A stretch of 64,000 nt of DNA from an uncultured Tenacibaculum sp. (GTDB lineage Bacteria > Bacteroidota > Bacteroidia > Flavobacteriales > Flavobacteriaceae): assembly GCA_947504185.1 (NCBI GenBank), contig CANNGJ010000001.1, positions 124,001 to 188,000 on the forward strand. The letters run 5' to 3'. The notes below the pieces were generated by a model. It saw only the letters and a list, made by a program, of their open reading frames with translations. It did no database searches and was not told the DNA's origin. A program made the translations under genes and the position numbers. Positions 10,483 through 19,253 of the stretch are shown here, piece by piece. Within the stretch, counting starts at the first letter, position 1; each line of letters starts with the position of its first letter.

Positions 10483-10653
10483 TTAATTTTTAATTGTATC
10501 TCCTGCGCCTGTAGGTTTTTCTACTATTATAGTGTCAGTTTGAGTATCACCATTTCCATTGATCATATTTTTAGCTGCGTAACCTCCAAAAATTTTCTCT
10601 GGATTAATAAGTTTAGCTACTGTAAATTTTTCTAAATTCAACTTTGTTTTCAT
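10483..10653 (-). CDS. Lanthipeptide-type precursor peptide with a Cys-free core
   Basis: This 56-residue reading frame lies between the S8 protease and the AraC-type regulator on the same strand; an in-frame ATG at 10656 is an alternative start. The N-terminus has the Bacteroidota class I lanthipeptide leader pattern KLNLEKFTVAKL followed by a double glycine (Gly23-Gly24). The predicted core of 32 residues begins YAAKNMINGN. It contains five Thr (37, 39, 41, 48, 53) but no Ser and no Cys. The split LanB upstream would dehydrate Thr, but thioether rings cannot form within this peptide. It is the best substrate candidate for the locus. Confidence 0.75.
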   Translation of the reverse strand: MKTKLNLEKFTVAKLINPEKIFGGYAAKNMINGNGDTQTDTIIVEKPTGAGDTIKN

Positions 10654-10748
10654 CATTATTCATGTTTTATTTTGGACTGCAAATGAACTAATAATTTTAA
10701 AATTATTTACTGTGATTTTAGTCTATATTTATGAATATAGATAAGTAG

Positions 10749-12437
10749 TTAATCTATTTTATTTAATTCCTTTATAAAGTAAGAAGGCTTAATCCCCTTA
10801 ATTTTATAAAAAGCTTTAGAAAAAGATTCAGGGTTATTAAAACCAACTTCTTCTGATATTGCTTTTATTGTATATTTTCTTATCGTTTTATCTATTTTAA
10901 GTTTTTCAACAATATAATTAACTCTTAAATAATTAATATAATTTGAAAATGAACTATTTCTATGATGATTAATAATTTTAGACAGGTAGTTCGTGTTAGT
11001 ATTTAAGTCTTTTGCTAAAGATCCCAAAGTAATATTATTAGAAGTAAATTTTTTATTCTCTTCAAATAAAACTAATCCATTTAATACATCCTTAATTATG
11101 CTATTTGGAATAGTAATTAATTTTTCTTTTGCAGATGTAGATGTAGATGTAGATATAGATATAGATGTAGATGTTATAATTTCTTCAAACTTTTTTTTAT
11201 ATATTTTCCTTTTTTTATTTTGATAAAAAACTAGAATAAATAAAATAAAAGATGTCAAACAAATAAATATTAAATAATATTTATTTCTACTCGTGTTAGC
11301 CTTTAAAGAATTAATAATTTTGTTTTTTTCTTGTAATAAAACTGGTGTGTCATACTTTTTTACAAGACTTAAGCCTACACTATTGTAATTATCATAAATA
11401 ACTTTATCCAAAGTTATTAATTTCTTTACAAATTCTAATTCTTTGTTTAACTCTTTCTTCTCTCTGTAATAATCTATTATATACTCATAACTACTCCTAA
11501 GGTCAGGATGTAAGTCATTAGTTATTTGAAAAATACTATCTACTCTTTTAAAATACTCTATGTATTTTGGGTTTTTTAGTTTGTAATTTGATAGCCCTAA
11601 GTAATGGTTTCCGTAAGCAATATTAGCGAAATCATTTCTTGACTTAATAATAATCAATGACTTTTTAATACTATCAATTGAGCTTTCATAATTTTTTTTA
11701 TTATACTCTATTACACCGGTTATCAGTCTAAAATAATTTTCAAAAACATTGTTTTTAATATCTTTACTCTTTCTAAAACCAATCTTACTATAATAATAAG
11801 AAGAATCAATTTGATTATTCTTAAGGTGAGCATTTGCTATTGCAAATAAAATTTGACAATAATAAGGAGGTTGAGAAGTGTCATATTTTTTCTCTAAACT
11901 ATATTTTAAGACCTCTTTAGATAATTTTAGTCCAGCTATTTTATCACCATATCTAGTTTTTAAAAGACTTAGTTTATGTTTTATATCATACTTTAATGGT
12001 AAGTTTTTATCACTATAATTATTTGCAATTAAATAATTATCAAGTGATTTATTAAAATCTCTTTTCAAGTAATAAAAATCTCCTTTATTCAAATATGCTA
12101 TTAAGGGGTAAAAACTATTTTTTTTAATGTTTTTTGTGTAATAAATTATACTATCATTTAAATTTAATATAGTTTCATCCTTACTTAAAATTGATAAAAA
12201 GTAAAACCCGTTGGCAATTTTTATTGTGTTATTTATTTTTTTTGCTTTTTTAAGGTATGTCCTTGCATATTCAAGTGCTTTCATTGTATCTTTATAATTC
12301 TTATAATAAGAAGTAGATAACTCATCAAAACTCTTATTAGAAAGTGTATCAATCTCACTTTGAGCTAAAGAAAAAGAACTCGAGAACAAAATAATTAAAG
12401 TTAAAAACTTTAAAAAAAATAGCTTATAATTTTCCAT
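10749..12437 (-). CDS. TPR-containing membrane regulator with C-terminal AraC-type HTH
   Basis: I start this protein at the ATG at 12437 (562 residues), because it begins with a clean signal-like segment (MENYKLFFLKFLTLIILF) and a -7 box TATATTTG lies just upstream at 12444-12451. A helical TPR-like region follows, then a single transmembrane segment (YYLIFICLTSFILFILVFYQ) and a C-terminal AraC DNA-binding domain ending KAISEEVGFNNPESFSKAF. This one-protein sensor-regulator layout is common in flavobacteria. It overlaps the LanB elimination-domain gene by 14 bp and precedes the precursor gene, so it probably controls the locus. Confidence 0.85.
   Translation of the reverse strand: MENYKLFFLKFLTLIILFSSSFSLAQSEIDTLSNKSFDELSTSYYKNYKDTMKALEYARTYLKKAKKINNTIKIANGFYFLSILSKDETILNLNDSIIYYTKNIKKNSFYPLIAYLNKGDFYYLKRDFNKSLDNYLIANNYSDKNLPLKYDIKHKLSLLKTRYGDKIAGLKLSKEVLKYSLEKKYDTSQPPYYCQILFAIANAHLKNNQIDSSYYYSKIGFRKSKDIKNNVFENYFRLITGVIEYNKKNYESSIDSIKKSLIIIKSRNDFANIAYGNHYLGLSNYKLKNPKYIEYFKRVDSIFQITNDLHPDLRSSYEYIIDYYREKKELNKELEFVKKLITLDKVIYDNYNSVGLSLVKKYDTPVLLQEKNKIINSLKANTSRNKYYLIFICLTSFILFILVFYQNKKRKIYKKKFEEIITSTSISISTSTSTSAKEKLITIPNSIIKDVLNGLVLFEENKKFTSNNITLGSLAKDLNTNTNYLSKIINHHRNSSFSNYINYLRVNYIVEKLKIDKTIRKYTIKAISEEVGFNNPESFSKAFYKIKGIKPSYFIKELNKID
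11134..11175 (+). repeat. Seven hexamer repeats (GATGTA/GATATA) inside the regulator gene
   Basis: Seven tandem hexamers (GATGTA x3, GATATA x2, GATGTA, GATGTT) encode a run of Ser-Thr and Ser-Ile dipeptides in the linker between the transmembrane segment and the AraC domain. The unit is a multiple of three, so copy-number changes would alter linker length without a frameshift. Confidence 0.85.
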
Positions 12438-13260
12438 AACGTGCAAATATAGATTTGTTTTTTCTATGTAAAAAATCATATAACATCATCTCATACATAC
12501 GTTGTTTAGAGGAAAATACCCTATTAACAGTCATGTGTATAAAACTAGCTAATAAGTTTTCAATAGCTATTGTTAATTTACCTTGTTTTTCTAATTGTAA
12601 AATTTTAGCAATAATATCTCTGGTTTTAACATCTTCTTCGACTGTAGTACTTTCAAGCAATAGTAATTCGAAATTTCTATATTTATCACTTAATTCTTTT
12701 TTCATCCTTTTATCTGCTTTAAATTCTTCTTTAAAACTTATTTGCAATTTATCTAAAAAAGAAAGTAATGCTATATCATTTAAACTAAATGATTTTATAA
12801 TAGTTTCCACTCTTTTAAAAACAGCCAAAAAACGAACTTTTTCATCCGTGTTGTTTTTTAGTATTGAAATAATTTGCTCACTATCATTATAGAAAAAAGA
12901 CTCTGAATTTTCTATACTATTTATCCCATAACGTTCTAGTTCTCTTTGATAAATATCAATTTGAACATTCCAGATTTGTTTTGATATAATATAAGGTTCT
13001 AAAAATTCTTTAATGGTGATAATAATTACTGCTAATTTTTGTAAATCAGTTATATAAAAACGGATTCTTAAATGTGGTTCGGGGTCTGAATACCTAATAA
13101 AAAACCATTTTTCAATCAAGTTGTTTTCTAATAATTGATTTGTTAGAGGAGATATAACTTTTAATAATAAACTATCAGCTGTAGACGCACCACAATACAA
13201 TTTATAATACAACCATTTATCCCCTACAATAAACGTTTTCTGAATAGATTTAGTGTTCAT
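12424..13260 (-). CDS. Thiopeptide/lanthipeptide dehydratase elimination subunit (SpaB C-terminal domain)
   Basis: This 278-residue stand-alone protein matches the C-terminal elimination domain of class I LanB enzymes, with the motif FIRYSDPEPHLRIRF at residues 54-68. In LanB chemistry this domain removes glutamate from glutamylated Ser/Thr to give dehydroamino acids. It overlaps the larger LanB subunit by 11 bp, and the two lengths add to about 1020 residues, the size of a fused LanB. Split LanB proteins are known from Bacteroidota (pinensin-type loci) and thiopeptide clusters. It is cytoplasmic. Confidence 0.92.
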   Translation of the reverse strand: MNTKSIQKTFIVGDKWLYYKLYCGASTADSLLLKVISPLTNQLLENNLIEKWFFIRYSDPEPHLRIRFYITDLQKLAVIIITIKEFLEPYIISKQIWNVQIDIYQRELERYGINSIENSESFFYNDSEQIISILKNNTDEKVRFLAVFKRVETIIKSFSLNDIALLSFLDKLQISFKEEFKADKRMKKELSDKYRNFELLLLESTTVEEDVKTRDIIAKILQLEKQGKLTIAIENLLASFIHMTVNRVFSSKQRMYEMMLYDFLHRKNKSIFARYGKL

Positions 13261-15478
13261 TTTGAGCCATTTTTAGTTTTTGGTCATTATAAAATGAAAC
13301 TACAAATTGATTGCAGTAAGAGTTTCCTTGTGCATCACTAATAACTTCATCTTCTGGAAATAAAAATTCTTCCAATAAAAACTGTTTTCTATTCTTAATA
13401 GTATGCAATAACATTTTTAAAGAAGTTTCATTTGTTAAACAAATCAACAACTTATTATCGCCATCAACCAGTTCAACATAGTTCGGAAGCAACAATTTTT
13501 CTTGCCATTTTTTAATTTCTAAAAATATGTTTTCTTGTTTAAAGAGTGTTTTAAATTTTTTTACATTAATTTTCCATCGTGCTTTAGAAAAAATAAGGTT
13601 TTCAAAAACCACTCTTGGCAAAAAAGACTGCTTCTTTAGTATTGAATTCCAATTAAAGCCAATACTTGAACGTCTGTCTTGTGTCTGCAGCTCACATAAA
13701 AATTGATAAATAGGCAACGAGTTTATACTATAATTATGAGCGTTTCCTAAACGTGGTAAAATTTCTTTGTTGTATTTTTTAGAACGTAACACAATTCTAT
13801 TATTTTTTACAGAAACCAAAATATCTTCAATCGGAATTTGATAATTATTAGCAATGCTAGATTTCCCTAAGTACGGAATTTCATATTTTCTAAAAGAAGG
13901 TCTCTGTAAAATGTTTCCTATTCTCGCTTCTGGTAGGTGTATAATTTCAGCTAAAATTTTATCAGCATTTATTGTTTCTTCTGTAGCAATAATATTATTT
14001 ACATATTCTAACAAGTCTTTATCTCCATAAGAAAACCTACCTAATAAATTAACTGCACTAGAACCACCAGCTCCTTTTATAAAAACTTGTTCTTCTCCTT
14101 GAGTTTTATAAACTTCTATCATTGAAGAAAAGGTATCGGGTAAATCATCCCAATTTAAAGGTAAATCTTTAAAATCTTCTGAAGTTATGTCAATTTGATA
14201 TTGATCATCTTTAATAGCTTTAACTAATTTTTCTTGCAATATATCGTCTGTATCAGTCCAAATAACACGTTCATACCTTTCTATAGTATTTGGAGTTATT
14301 AAAGTCGCTAATAAATCATTATTATCGTCTCTTTTATCTCCATAGCCAATACCTGTTTCGGTATCTAACACTAAATATAGCGGAACTTCAGATTGCTCAA
14401 AACGTTTTAAAAATGTTCTTTTAAACCTTTCTATATTTCCATTTGCAGAAGGTGCAGTCATTTTATTAAATAAAACCAATGCTTTTTTTAGATGCTTTTG
14501 AAGATGTTTGTTTAAATTATTTTGGTTTAAATTACTAAAACTATCTGTTTGAAATAAGAATTTAGTATCTAATTCAGGAACTATTTTTTTAGCATCAACA
14601 CTAATAGATTGATAATCGGCAATAGAATTATTAATACCAGTATCTAAAACCGTTAATTTATCTTGTAATTCTTTTAACTGGGTATAAATTGTTGAACTTT
14701 CAGGTATTTTCTTAATACGCTCTAATAAAGAAGTAAAATAATCTTTTCCTGTAACACTAATTTCCAATTCAGAAACCAAAATTTGATTATCAATTAATTG
14801 ATTTATATATTCTTTTGCTTCTTCTTTGGTAATCTCATCATCAACTAATAATTTCGCTAATTCAGAAATAGTATTACCGCTTTTAGCTTCAGTTAATATT
14901 TTCTCTAAATATTCTGAAAAACCAATTCCTTCTAATGAATAACTTCTTTTTTTATTCTCTATAGTATATTCAACATATCTGTAATGATCTCCAATTTTAT
15001 AAATACTTGTATTAGGGAAAAACAAAACATTCTCTTTAATACTTTTTTCTTTTAAAAGCTGTTCAAATAAGTTATTTAAAAAAGTAGTATCAAATCGTGT
15101 AATTCTTTTATAATTTTCTACATCCTCTATCTTAATGTTTGTTTCTCTATTAAAACTACCTATACCACAAGAAGCAAACAAACCAAAAGGGGTACAACGG
15201 GTAGATATTCTAGTATAATACTTTAGAATTGTTATTTGTAACCTTTCAATTTTTTGAGCATTTTTCAACTCACCCACTTCCCACTTTTTTACTTGAGTTA
15301 ATAATTCAGGAGAAGCTAAAAATAATGCTTCTCTAAAAACAGGATTTATGAGAATTTGTTTAAAATCTTCCTCTAGTATTTCACTTTTCCCTATTAGTTT
15401 TAAATAATTAGAAAAAGAAAAAAGAGGTGTCCTTAAGCAGTAATTATTGAATATTTGATATGAGTTTTTCTCTTTCAA
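13250..15478 (-). CDS. Lantibiotic dehydratase N-terminal (glutamylation) subunit, split LanB
   Basis: This 742-residue protein has the family signature TRISTRCTPFGLFA (residues 89-102). It corresponds to the tRNA-Glu-dependent glutamylation domain that activates Ser/Thr side chains of a precursor peptide. The elimination domain is a separate overlapping gene downstream. A -7 box (TATATTCG) sits about 27 bp upstream of the start. No LanC cyclase or dedicated transporter lies on the same strand within the locus. High confidence for the family; the product is unknown. Confidence 0.93.
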   Translation of the reverse strand: MKEKNSYQIFNNYCLRTPLFSFSNYLKLIGKSEILEEDFKQILINPVFREALFLASPELLTQVKKWEVGELKNAQKIERLQITILKYYTRISTRCTPFGLFASCGIGSFNRETNIKIEDVENYKRITRFDTTFLNNLFEQLLKEKSIKENVLFFPNTSIYKIGDHYRYVEYTIENKKRSYSLEGIGFSEYLEKILTEAKSGNTISELAKLLVDDEITKEEAKEYINQLIDNQILVSELEISVTGKDYFTSLLERIKKIPESSTIYTQLKELQDKLTVLDTGINNSIADYQSISVDAKKIVPELDTKFLFQTDSFSNLNQNNLNKHLQKHLKKALVLFNKMTAPSANGNIERFKRTFLKRFEQSEVPLYLVLDTETGIGYGDKRDDNNDLLATLITPNTIERYERVIWTDTDDILQEKLVKAIKDDQYQIDITSEDFKDLPLNWDDLPDTFSSMIEVYKTQGEEQVFIKGAGGSSAVNLLGRFSYGDKDLLEYVNNIIATEETINADKILAEIIHLPEARIGNILQRPSFRKYEIPYLGKSSIANNYQIPIEDILVSVKNNRIVLRSKKYNKEILPRLGNAHNYSINSLPIYQFLCELQTQDRRSSIGFNWNSILKKQSFLPRVVFENLIFSKARWKINVKKFKTLFKQENIFLEIKKWQEKLLLPNYVELVDGDNKLLICLTNETSLKMLLHTIKNRKQFLLEEFLFPEDEVISDAQGNSYCNQFVVSFYNDQKLKMAQNEH

Positions 15479-15504
15479 CGTGATTTTTCAATTTTTCGAG
15501 GGTG

Positions 15505-15512
15505 CGAATATA
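15505..15512 (-). promoter_or_regulatory. Candidate -7 box of the LanB operon promoter
   Basis: On the minus strand this reads TATATTCG, close to the Bacteroidota -7 consensus TAnnTTTG, 27 bp before the LanB start codon. No clear -33 element was picked out. Confidence 0.5.
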
Positions 15513-15712
15513 CTTAATTACTAAAACCTATCAATATTCATATAAATTTTTAACAATAAAACACTTAACAAAATAAAAACTACAAGATATTTATAAATAT
15601 CGACTCGTTTTTTATGAATACAGATTTTTTTTAATTGTTAACTGCATTTTTTCTGCGTTGATTTGCAGTGTATTCATAAGTAGGGAAAAGTTCTACGTGA
15701 AAAAGAGAAAAT

Positions 15713-15749
15713 AACCTCTTTACTTTTTTGTTCAAAAAGTAGAGAGGTT
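15713..15749 (+). promoter_or_regulatory. Leader hairpin upstream of the HlyD gene
   Basis: AACCTCTTTACTTTTT and AAAAAGTAGAGAGGTT form a near-perfect 16-bp stem (one G-T type mismatch) that ends 14 bp before the HlyD start codon. A TTTGCAGT element like those in the other promoters of this locus lies upstream at 15662-15669. The hairpin could be a terminator/attenuator or an mRNA-stability element. Confidence 0.5.
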
Positions 15750-15763
15750 TTAAATTAAAAAAT

Positions 15764-16927
15764 ATGACAAAACAAATATTTCCAAAAGAGATTATAGAAA
15801 ACAGTGTTGAGGCACACCAATTTAAACACTCCAATAAAAGTAAAATTATTTACAGCCTTATTTTACTTGCTTTAATTATTGCTCTTATAGCACTTCCTTT
15901 TATTAAAATTACTATTTACAACACCTCTCAAGGGTTAATTAGAGCAGATAAAGAAAGAATAACACTAAATAGTAGCGCAAGTGGTAAAGTTGTATTTCAC
16001 CAACTTAAAAACAATCTACAAGTACACAAAGGAGACACACTATTAGTGCTTAATAATGTTGCAATCAATCAAAAAATTGAAAATACGCTTAACCGATTAG
16101 AAGAAACTAAAACATTTATTGATGATTTAAAATTATTAACTGCAAATAAAATTGCCAAGAATAAAATTATATCTTTAAAATACTTACAAGAAATTAGTTT
16201 TTACAAGCAAAAATTAAACGAATTAAATACTCGGTTTAGAAAAATTAAAGAAGACTACAAACGAAATAAAAACTTATTTAAAAAAGGCGTTATAGCAAAA
16301 ATAACACTTAATAATAGTAAGCTAGAATATGATTTAGCTTTAAATGCTATTTCTCAATACAAAAAGCAACAATTTAGTACTTGGCAAAATCAATTGGTTA
16401 ACTACCAAAACCAATTAAAAGATTTAGAAAACAGTAACACTCAATTAAAAGAAAGCAATAGTTTATCTATAGTCAAAGCTCCTACTACTGGTACATTACT
16501 AAATATAAAAGGAATTGAAAATGGTAGTTTTATTACTAACGGATTTCAATTAGCAGAAATATCGCCAGAAACCGATTTAATTGTAGAATGCTACATAAAC
16601 CCTAATAATATTGGTTTATTAAAAAAAGACAATAAAGTAAACTTTCAAGTAAGTGCCTTTAATTATAACCAATGGGGTTTAGCAACAGGTAAAATTCTTG
16701 AAGTTGGTAACGATGTGCAAATGGTTAACAATACACCCATGTTTAAAGTGCTATGCTCATTAAATCAAGAGTTTTTACAGCTAAAAAACGGATTTAAAGG
16801 ATACTTAAAAAAAGGAATGCTAGTAAATACTCGCTTTGAGCTTGCTCAACGTACTTTATTTGATTTACTCTACGATAAAATGGATGATTGGTTAAACCCA
16901 ACAACTCAAATAGCAAAAAATAAATAA
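15764..16927 (+). CDS. HlyD-family secretion adaptor for peptide export
   Basis: This 387-residue protein has one N-terminal transmembrane segment (about residues 28-50), then a lipoyl half-domain (SGKVVFHQLKNNLQVHKGD), a long coiled-coil hairpin (about 100-225), and the second lipoyl half (VKAPTTGTLLNIKGIENGSF) with a beta-barrel. It would bridge the C39 ABC exporter at 19725 to an outer-membrane channel. It is the first gene of the plus-strand bacteriocin-like locus, and divergent from LanB. Length and topology are normal for the family. Confidence 0.92.
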   Translation: MTKQIFPKEIIENSVEAHQFKHSNKSKIIYSLILLALIIALIALPFIKITIYNTSQGLIRADKERITLNSSASGKVVFHQLKNNLQVHKGDTLLVLNNVAINQKIENTLNRLEETKTFIDDLKLLTANKIAKNKIISLKYLQEISFYKQKLNELNTRFRKIKEDYKRNKNLFKKGVIAKITLNNSKLEYDLALNAISQYKKQQFSTWQNQLVNYQNQLKDLENSNTQLKESNSLSIVKAPTTGTLLNIKGIENGSFITNGFQLAEISPETDLIVECYINPNNIGLLKKDNKVNFQVSAFNYNQWGLATGKILEVGNDVQMVNNTPMFKVLCSLNQEFLQLKNGFKGYLKKGMLVNTRFELAQRTLFDLLYDKMDDWLNPTTQIAKNK

Positions 16928-16989
16928 TTATCATTGAGAGAAACAAAACAATCTCTTCATGTGGTAATCACAAACTATAAAAAAGAAAT

Positions 16990-17298
16990 ATGAAAAATAT
17001 TAAAACTTTAGAACGTTTACAACAACTACACGGTTTAATTACTAACGAAAATACAGGTACACCAAAAGAATTGGCTAACTTATTACAAATAAGTCAACGC
17101 TCAGTGCATTTATTAATTGAACAATTAAAAGACTATAATGCTAATATTTGTTATAGTAGAAGCAGAAAAACCTACTACTATTGTGATGATTTCGACTTAC
17201 AAGTATCTATTTCTGTAAATGTTTTAACCAATAACGAGGTAACTCAAATATTTGGTGGCAGCTATTTTTCTTCAATTAAATTAAACATTGCAAGTTAG
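16990..17298 (+). CDS. Small helix-turn-helix regulator of the peptide locus
   Basis: This 102-residue protein has an HTH_11/DeoR-type N-terminus (LERLQQLHGLITNENTGTPKELANLLQISQRSVHLLIEQL read as helix, loop and recognition helix at about 6-45). A short beta-like tail follows (SRKTYYYCDDFDLQVSISV). There is no ligand or receiver domain. It lies between the HlyD gene and the first precursor pair, and its stop codon is inside the next promoter's direct repeat. It is a good candidate for the factor that binds the repeated TTGCAA/TTGCAGT elements, but this is inference. Confidence 0.78.
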   Translation: MKNIKTLERLQQLHGLITNENTGTPKELANLLQISQRSVHLLIEQLKDYNANICYSRSRKTYYYCDDFDLQVSISVNVLTNNEVTQIFGGSYFSSIKLNIAS

Positions 17299-17322
17299 TT
17301 GCAGTGGATGAATTTATATTTG
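17288..17322 (+). promoter_or_regulatory. Promoter of the first precursor pair with 11-bp-spaced direct repeat
   Basis: TTGCAA (17288) and TTGCAGT (17299) are spaced 11 bp apart, followed by a perfect -7 box TATATTTG at 17315-17322. The repeat overlaps the TAG stop of the upstream regulator gene. The same arrangement, with the same distances, occurs at 18969-19003 and 19670-19704. Confidence 0.65.
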
Positions 17323-17465
17323 AAGTATCAAATAAATTGCTGGGTGCACATGGTAAGGTTTTGATATGGATTATAAAATTAGACTTGTCATTCATGCAGA
17401 GGTAGGGATCTTGTGATAAAAATTTATAATCAAAAAGCAAATTAATAATTTTAAAAAGTAATTTT

Positions 17466-17627
17466 ATGAATAGTTTACAAAAATTTGGCGTTCAGGAGTT
17501 GAGTGCTAACGAAATTAAAGAAACTCATGGGGGTGTTGCTCCTTTAGTTGGTTATGGACTTTGGCTTCTTGCAGGTATAGCAGTAGGAGCAGCAATAACA
17601 ATATATGCTAATAGTAAAAAAGGTTAA
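17466..17627 (+). CDS. Double-glycine-leader bacteriocin-like precursor 1
   Basis: This 53-residue peptide has the leader KFGVQELSANEIKETHGG (cleavage after Gly23). A 30-residue hydrophobic core follows, rich in Ala, Gly, Ile and Leu with a charged tail NSKKG. The leader matches the four other peptides in the locus and is of the type cut by C39 peptidase ABC exporters, one of which is encoded at 19725. The core could insert in membranes like a class II bacteriocin, or act as a signal. Confidence 0.78.
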   Translation: MNSLQKFGVQELSANEIKETHGGVAPLVGYGLWLLAGIAVGAAITIYANSKKG

Positions 17628-17631
17628 AACA

Positions 17632-17778
17632 ATGGGGAATTTAAATAATTTTGGAGTTCAGGAACTGAACACTAGAGAAATTGAAGAAATACAAGGTGGA
17701 TTAATGATTGGATTGTGTATTTGTTTATTTGCTCTTGGAGTAGCTATTGGAACACTAAGTGTGTCTGGAAAAGCTTAG
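17632..17778 (+). CDS. Double-glycine-leader bacteriocin-like precursor 2
   Basis: This 48-residue peptide begins 4 bp after precursor 1. Its leader NFGVQELNTREIEEIQGG ends at Gly23. The 25-residue core is hydrophobic with two Cys (GLCICLF) and a Lys-Ala tail. The tight pairing with precursor 1 resembles two-peptide class IIb bacteriocin gene pairs, which is an inference from layout only. Confidence 0.76.
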   Translation: MGNLNNFGVQELNTREIEEIQGGLMIGLCICLFALGVAIGTLSVSGKA

Positions 17779-17783
17779 TAATT

Positions 17784-17829
17784 AAATTTCCTAAGACTAA
17801 AAGTAAATTTTTAGTCTTAGGGAATTTTT
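17784..17829 (+). terminator. Intrinsic terminator after the first precursor pair
   Basis: AATTTCCTAAGACTAAAA and TTTTAGTCTTAGGGAATT form a long stem followed by a T-run, just after precursor 2. Confidence 0.8.
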
Positions 17830-17850
17830 ACTGAAATTATCAATATTATT

Positions 17851-18393
17851 ATGAAGCATGAGAAAAAAACAATTAGCATTCAAAAAGCAAATTTTATAGG
17901 GCTATTATTTTTACCTCCTCTATCTTGCTTTCTTATCCTTTATCATTTTTTCTGGGAATTTCCTGATTTAAGTCTATTTCTGGGTACCCCGCTAAATTTA
18001 TTTGTTTTTGTTCTAATTATATTCTTTTCAATGTTAGCACATGAACTTATTCATGGTTTATGCTTTATGTTATTTGTTAAGGAAAGATTTAAAAGTGTCA
18101 AAATTGGATTTATATGGAAACATTTAACACCCTATGCACATTGTAAAGAACCTTTAAATAAAATTCACTACAGGATTTCTCTTCTGATGCCTGGAATAGT
18201 CCTAGGTGCTTTTCCTATATTTATTGGCTTGTTTTTTAATTCTTTTTCTTTTTTAGTTTATGGACTCTTCTTAACTTTAGCAGCCGGTGGAGATATAATT
18301 ATATTCATACTTACCTTTAATATTCCTGTTAATAAAAGATTATTAGATCACCCATCTGAGTGTGGTTTTTTTATTGTAGACAAATCAATTTAA
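17851..18393 (+). CDS. DUF3267 integral-membrane metalloprotease-like protein
   Basis: This 180-residue protein has four hydrophobic segments and a zinc-binding HELIH motif (His64, Glu65, His68) in the second. The family signature ending LLDHPSECGFFI is also present. DUF3267 proteins are putative membrane zincins of unknown substrate. In this locus it might process a precursor, or act as an immunity protein for the membrane-active peptides; both roles are inferred only from position between precursor groups. Confidence 0.8.
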   Translation: MKHEKKTISIQKANFIGLLFLPPLSCFLILYHFFWEFPDLSLFLGTPLNLFVFVLIIFFSMLAHELIHGLCFMLFVKERFKSVKIGFIWKHLTPYAHCKEPLNKIHYRISLLMPGIVLGAFPIFIGLFFNSFSFLVYGLFLTLAAGGDIIIFILTFNIPVNKRLLDHPSECGFFIVDKSI

Positions 18394-19067
18394 AATTATG
18401 TACGAAAAAGACGATGTGAAAATTCAGATAAACGACTTATATAGATTACTTGGTAATAAAGAAGAATATTTTTAAGCACAATTTTTGAAAAGCTAATAAG
18501 CTTTTTAAGTCAAAAGATGGGATTATTTAAAAAGAGTTCTATTGTTAGCAGAATTATTTTATATAGATTCTACTATTGAAAAAAAGGATGATATAAAAAA
18601 AGAAATAGATCATTTTTAAAAAAACCTTACCTCGAATATAATAAAAGTTCTTATCCAAATTAAAATTTTATAGTAGCAAATTACGCTATGATGTAATAGA
18701 ATTTGATATTATTTATATTTTTCCCTCCACACTAATATTTACAATGACTTATTTTTATTAAACAAAATATTATTAATAAATTAAGGTCTTATTCTATTAT
18801 CTTCCAAACAACTAAATAACATTAATTATACAGATACTTTACTATAAGTAACTACAAAGTAATTATTTCATAGAGTTTTATCTCACAAGTTTTATTCCTT
18901 TTTATTTTTTTTAACTCAAACAACACTCTAAATATTTGACAACTATTTTTCATAAAGAAAGTTGCAAGTTGCAAGTTATTTGCAGTAAGCAGCTTTATAC
19001 TTGTAGTATCTTAAAAATTTAATTATTAACCTTGTTTGTTATAAAAACAAACGAAAAATGAAAGTAA
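18394..19067 (+). other. Gene-poor AT-rich stretch with a possible decayed small gene
   Basis: A 25-codon frame (18398-18475) directly follows the DUF3267 gene, and a second short frame ending at 18618 (tail ...KKDDIKKEIDHF) lies beyond it. They may be remnants of one decayed gene. From about 18620 to 18960 I see only AT-rich DNA. The next promoter begins at 18962. Confidence 0.4.
18962..19003 (+). promoter_or_regulatory. Promoter of the second precursor group
   Basis: TTGCAA occurs at 18962 and again at 18969, with TTGCAGT at 18980 (11 bp after the second copy). The -7 box is TATACTTG (18996-19003). The spacing from TTGCAGT to the last six bases of the -7 box is 18 bp, the same as at 17299-17322. 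Confidence 0.65.
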
Positions 19068-19226
19068 ATGAAAAATTTAGAAAGTTATGATGTTCAAATT
19101 ATGAACACAAAGGAAGTAAAACAGATTAGTGGAGGACTTATCTTTACTACTACTGTAGTTATATATGGTACACTTGCAAGTTTTGGTTTGATTGGAGCTA
19201 TTTGGTATGCAAATAAAAACAGTTAG
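19068..19226 (+). CDS. Double-glycine-leader bacteriocin-like precursor 3
   Basis: This 52-residue peptide has the leader YDVQIMNTKEVKQISGG (Gly22-Gly23). The 29-residue core is hydrophobic, with aromatic residues and a polar end NKNS. An out-of-frame ATG at 19058 was rejected because the paralogue at 19254 has the same upstream sequence and supports the 19068 start. Confidence 0.77.
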   Translation: MKNLESYDVQIMNTKEVKQISGGLIFTTTVVIYGTLASFGLIGAIWYANKNS

Positions 19227-19253
19227 TAAAAATTTAATTTAAAAATAAAGTAA

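Noticed and set aside
12424..15478. LanC cyclase hidden in the LanB locus
   Set aside because: No protein with the zinc-binding Cys/Cys-His pattern of LanC was found on either strand between 8749 and 21994.
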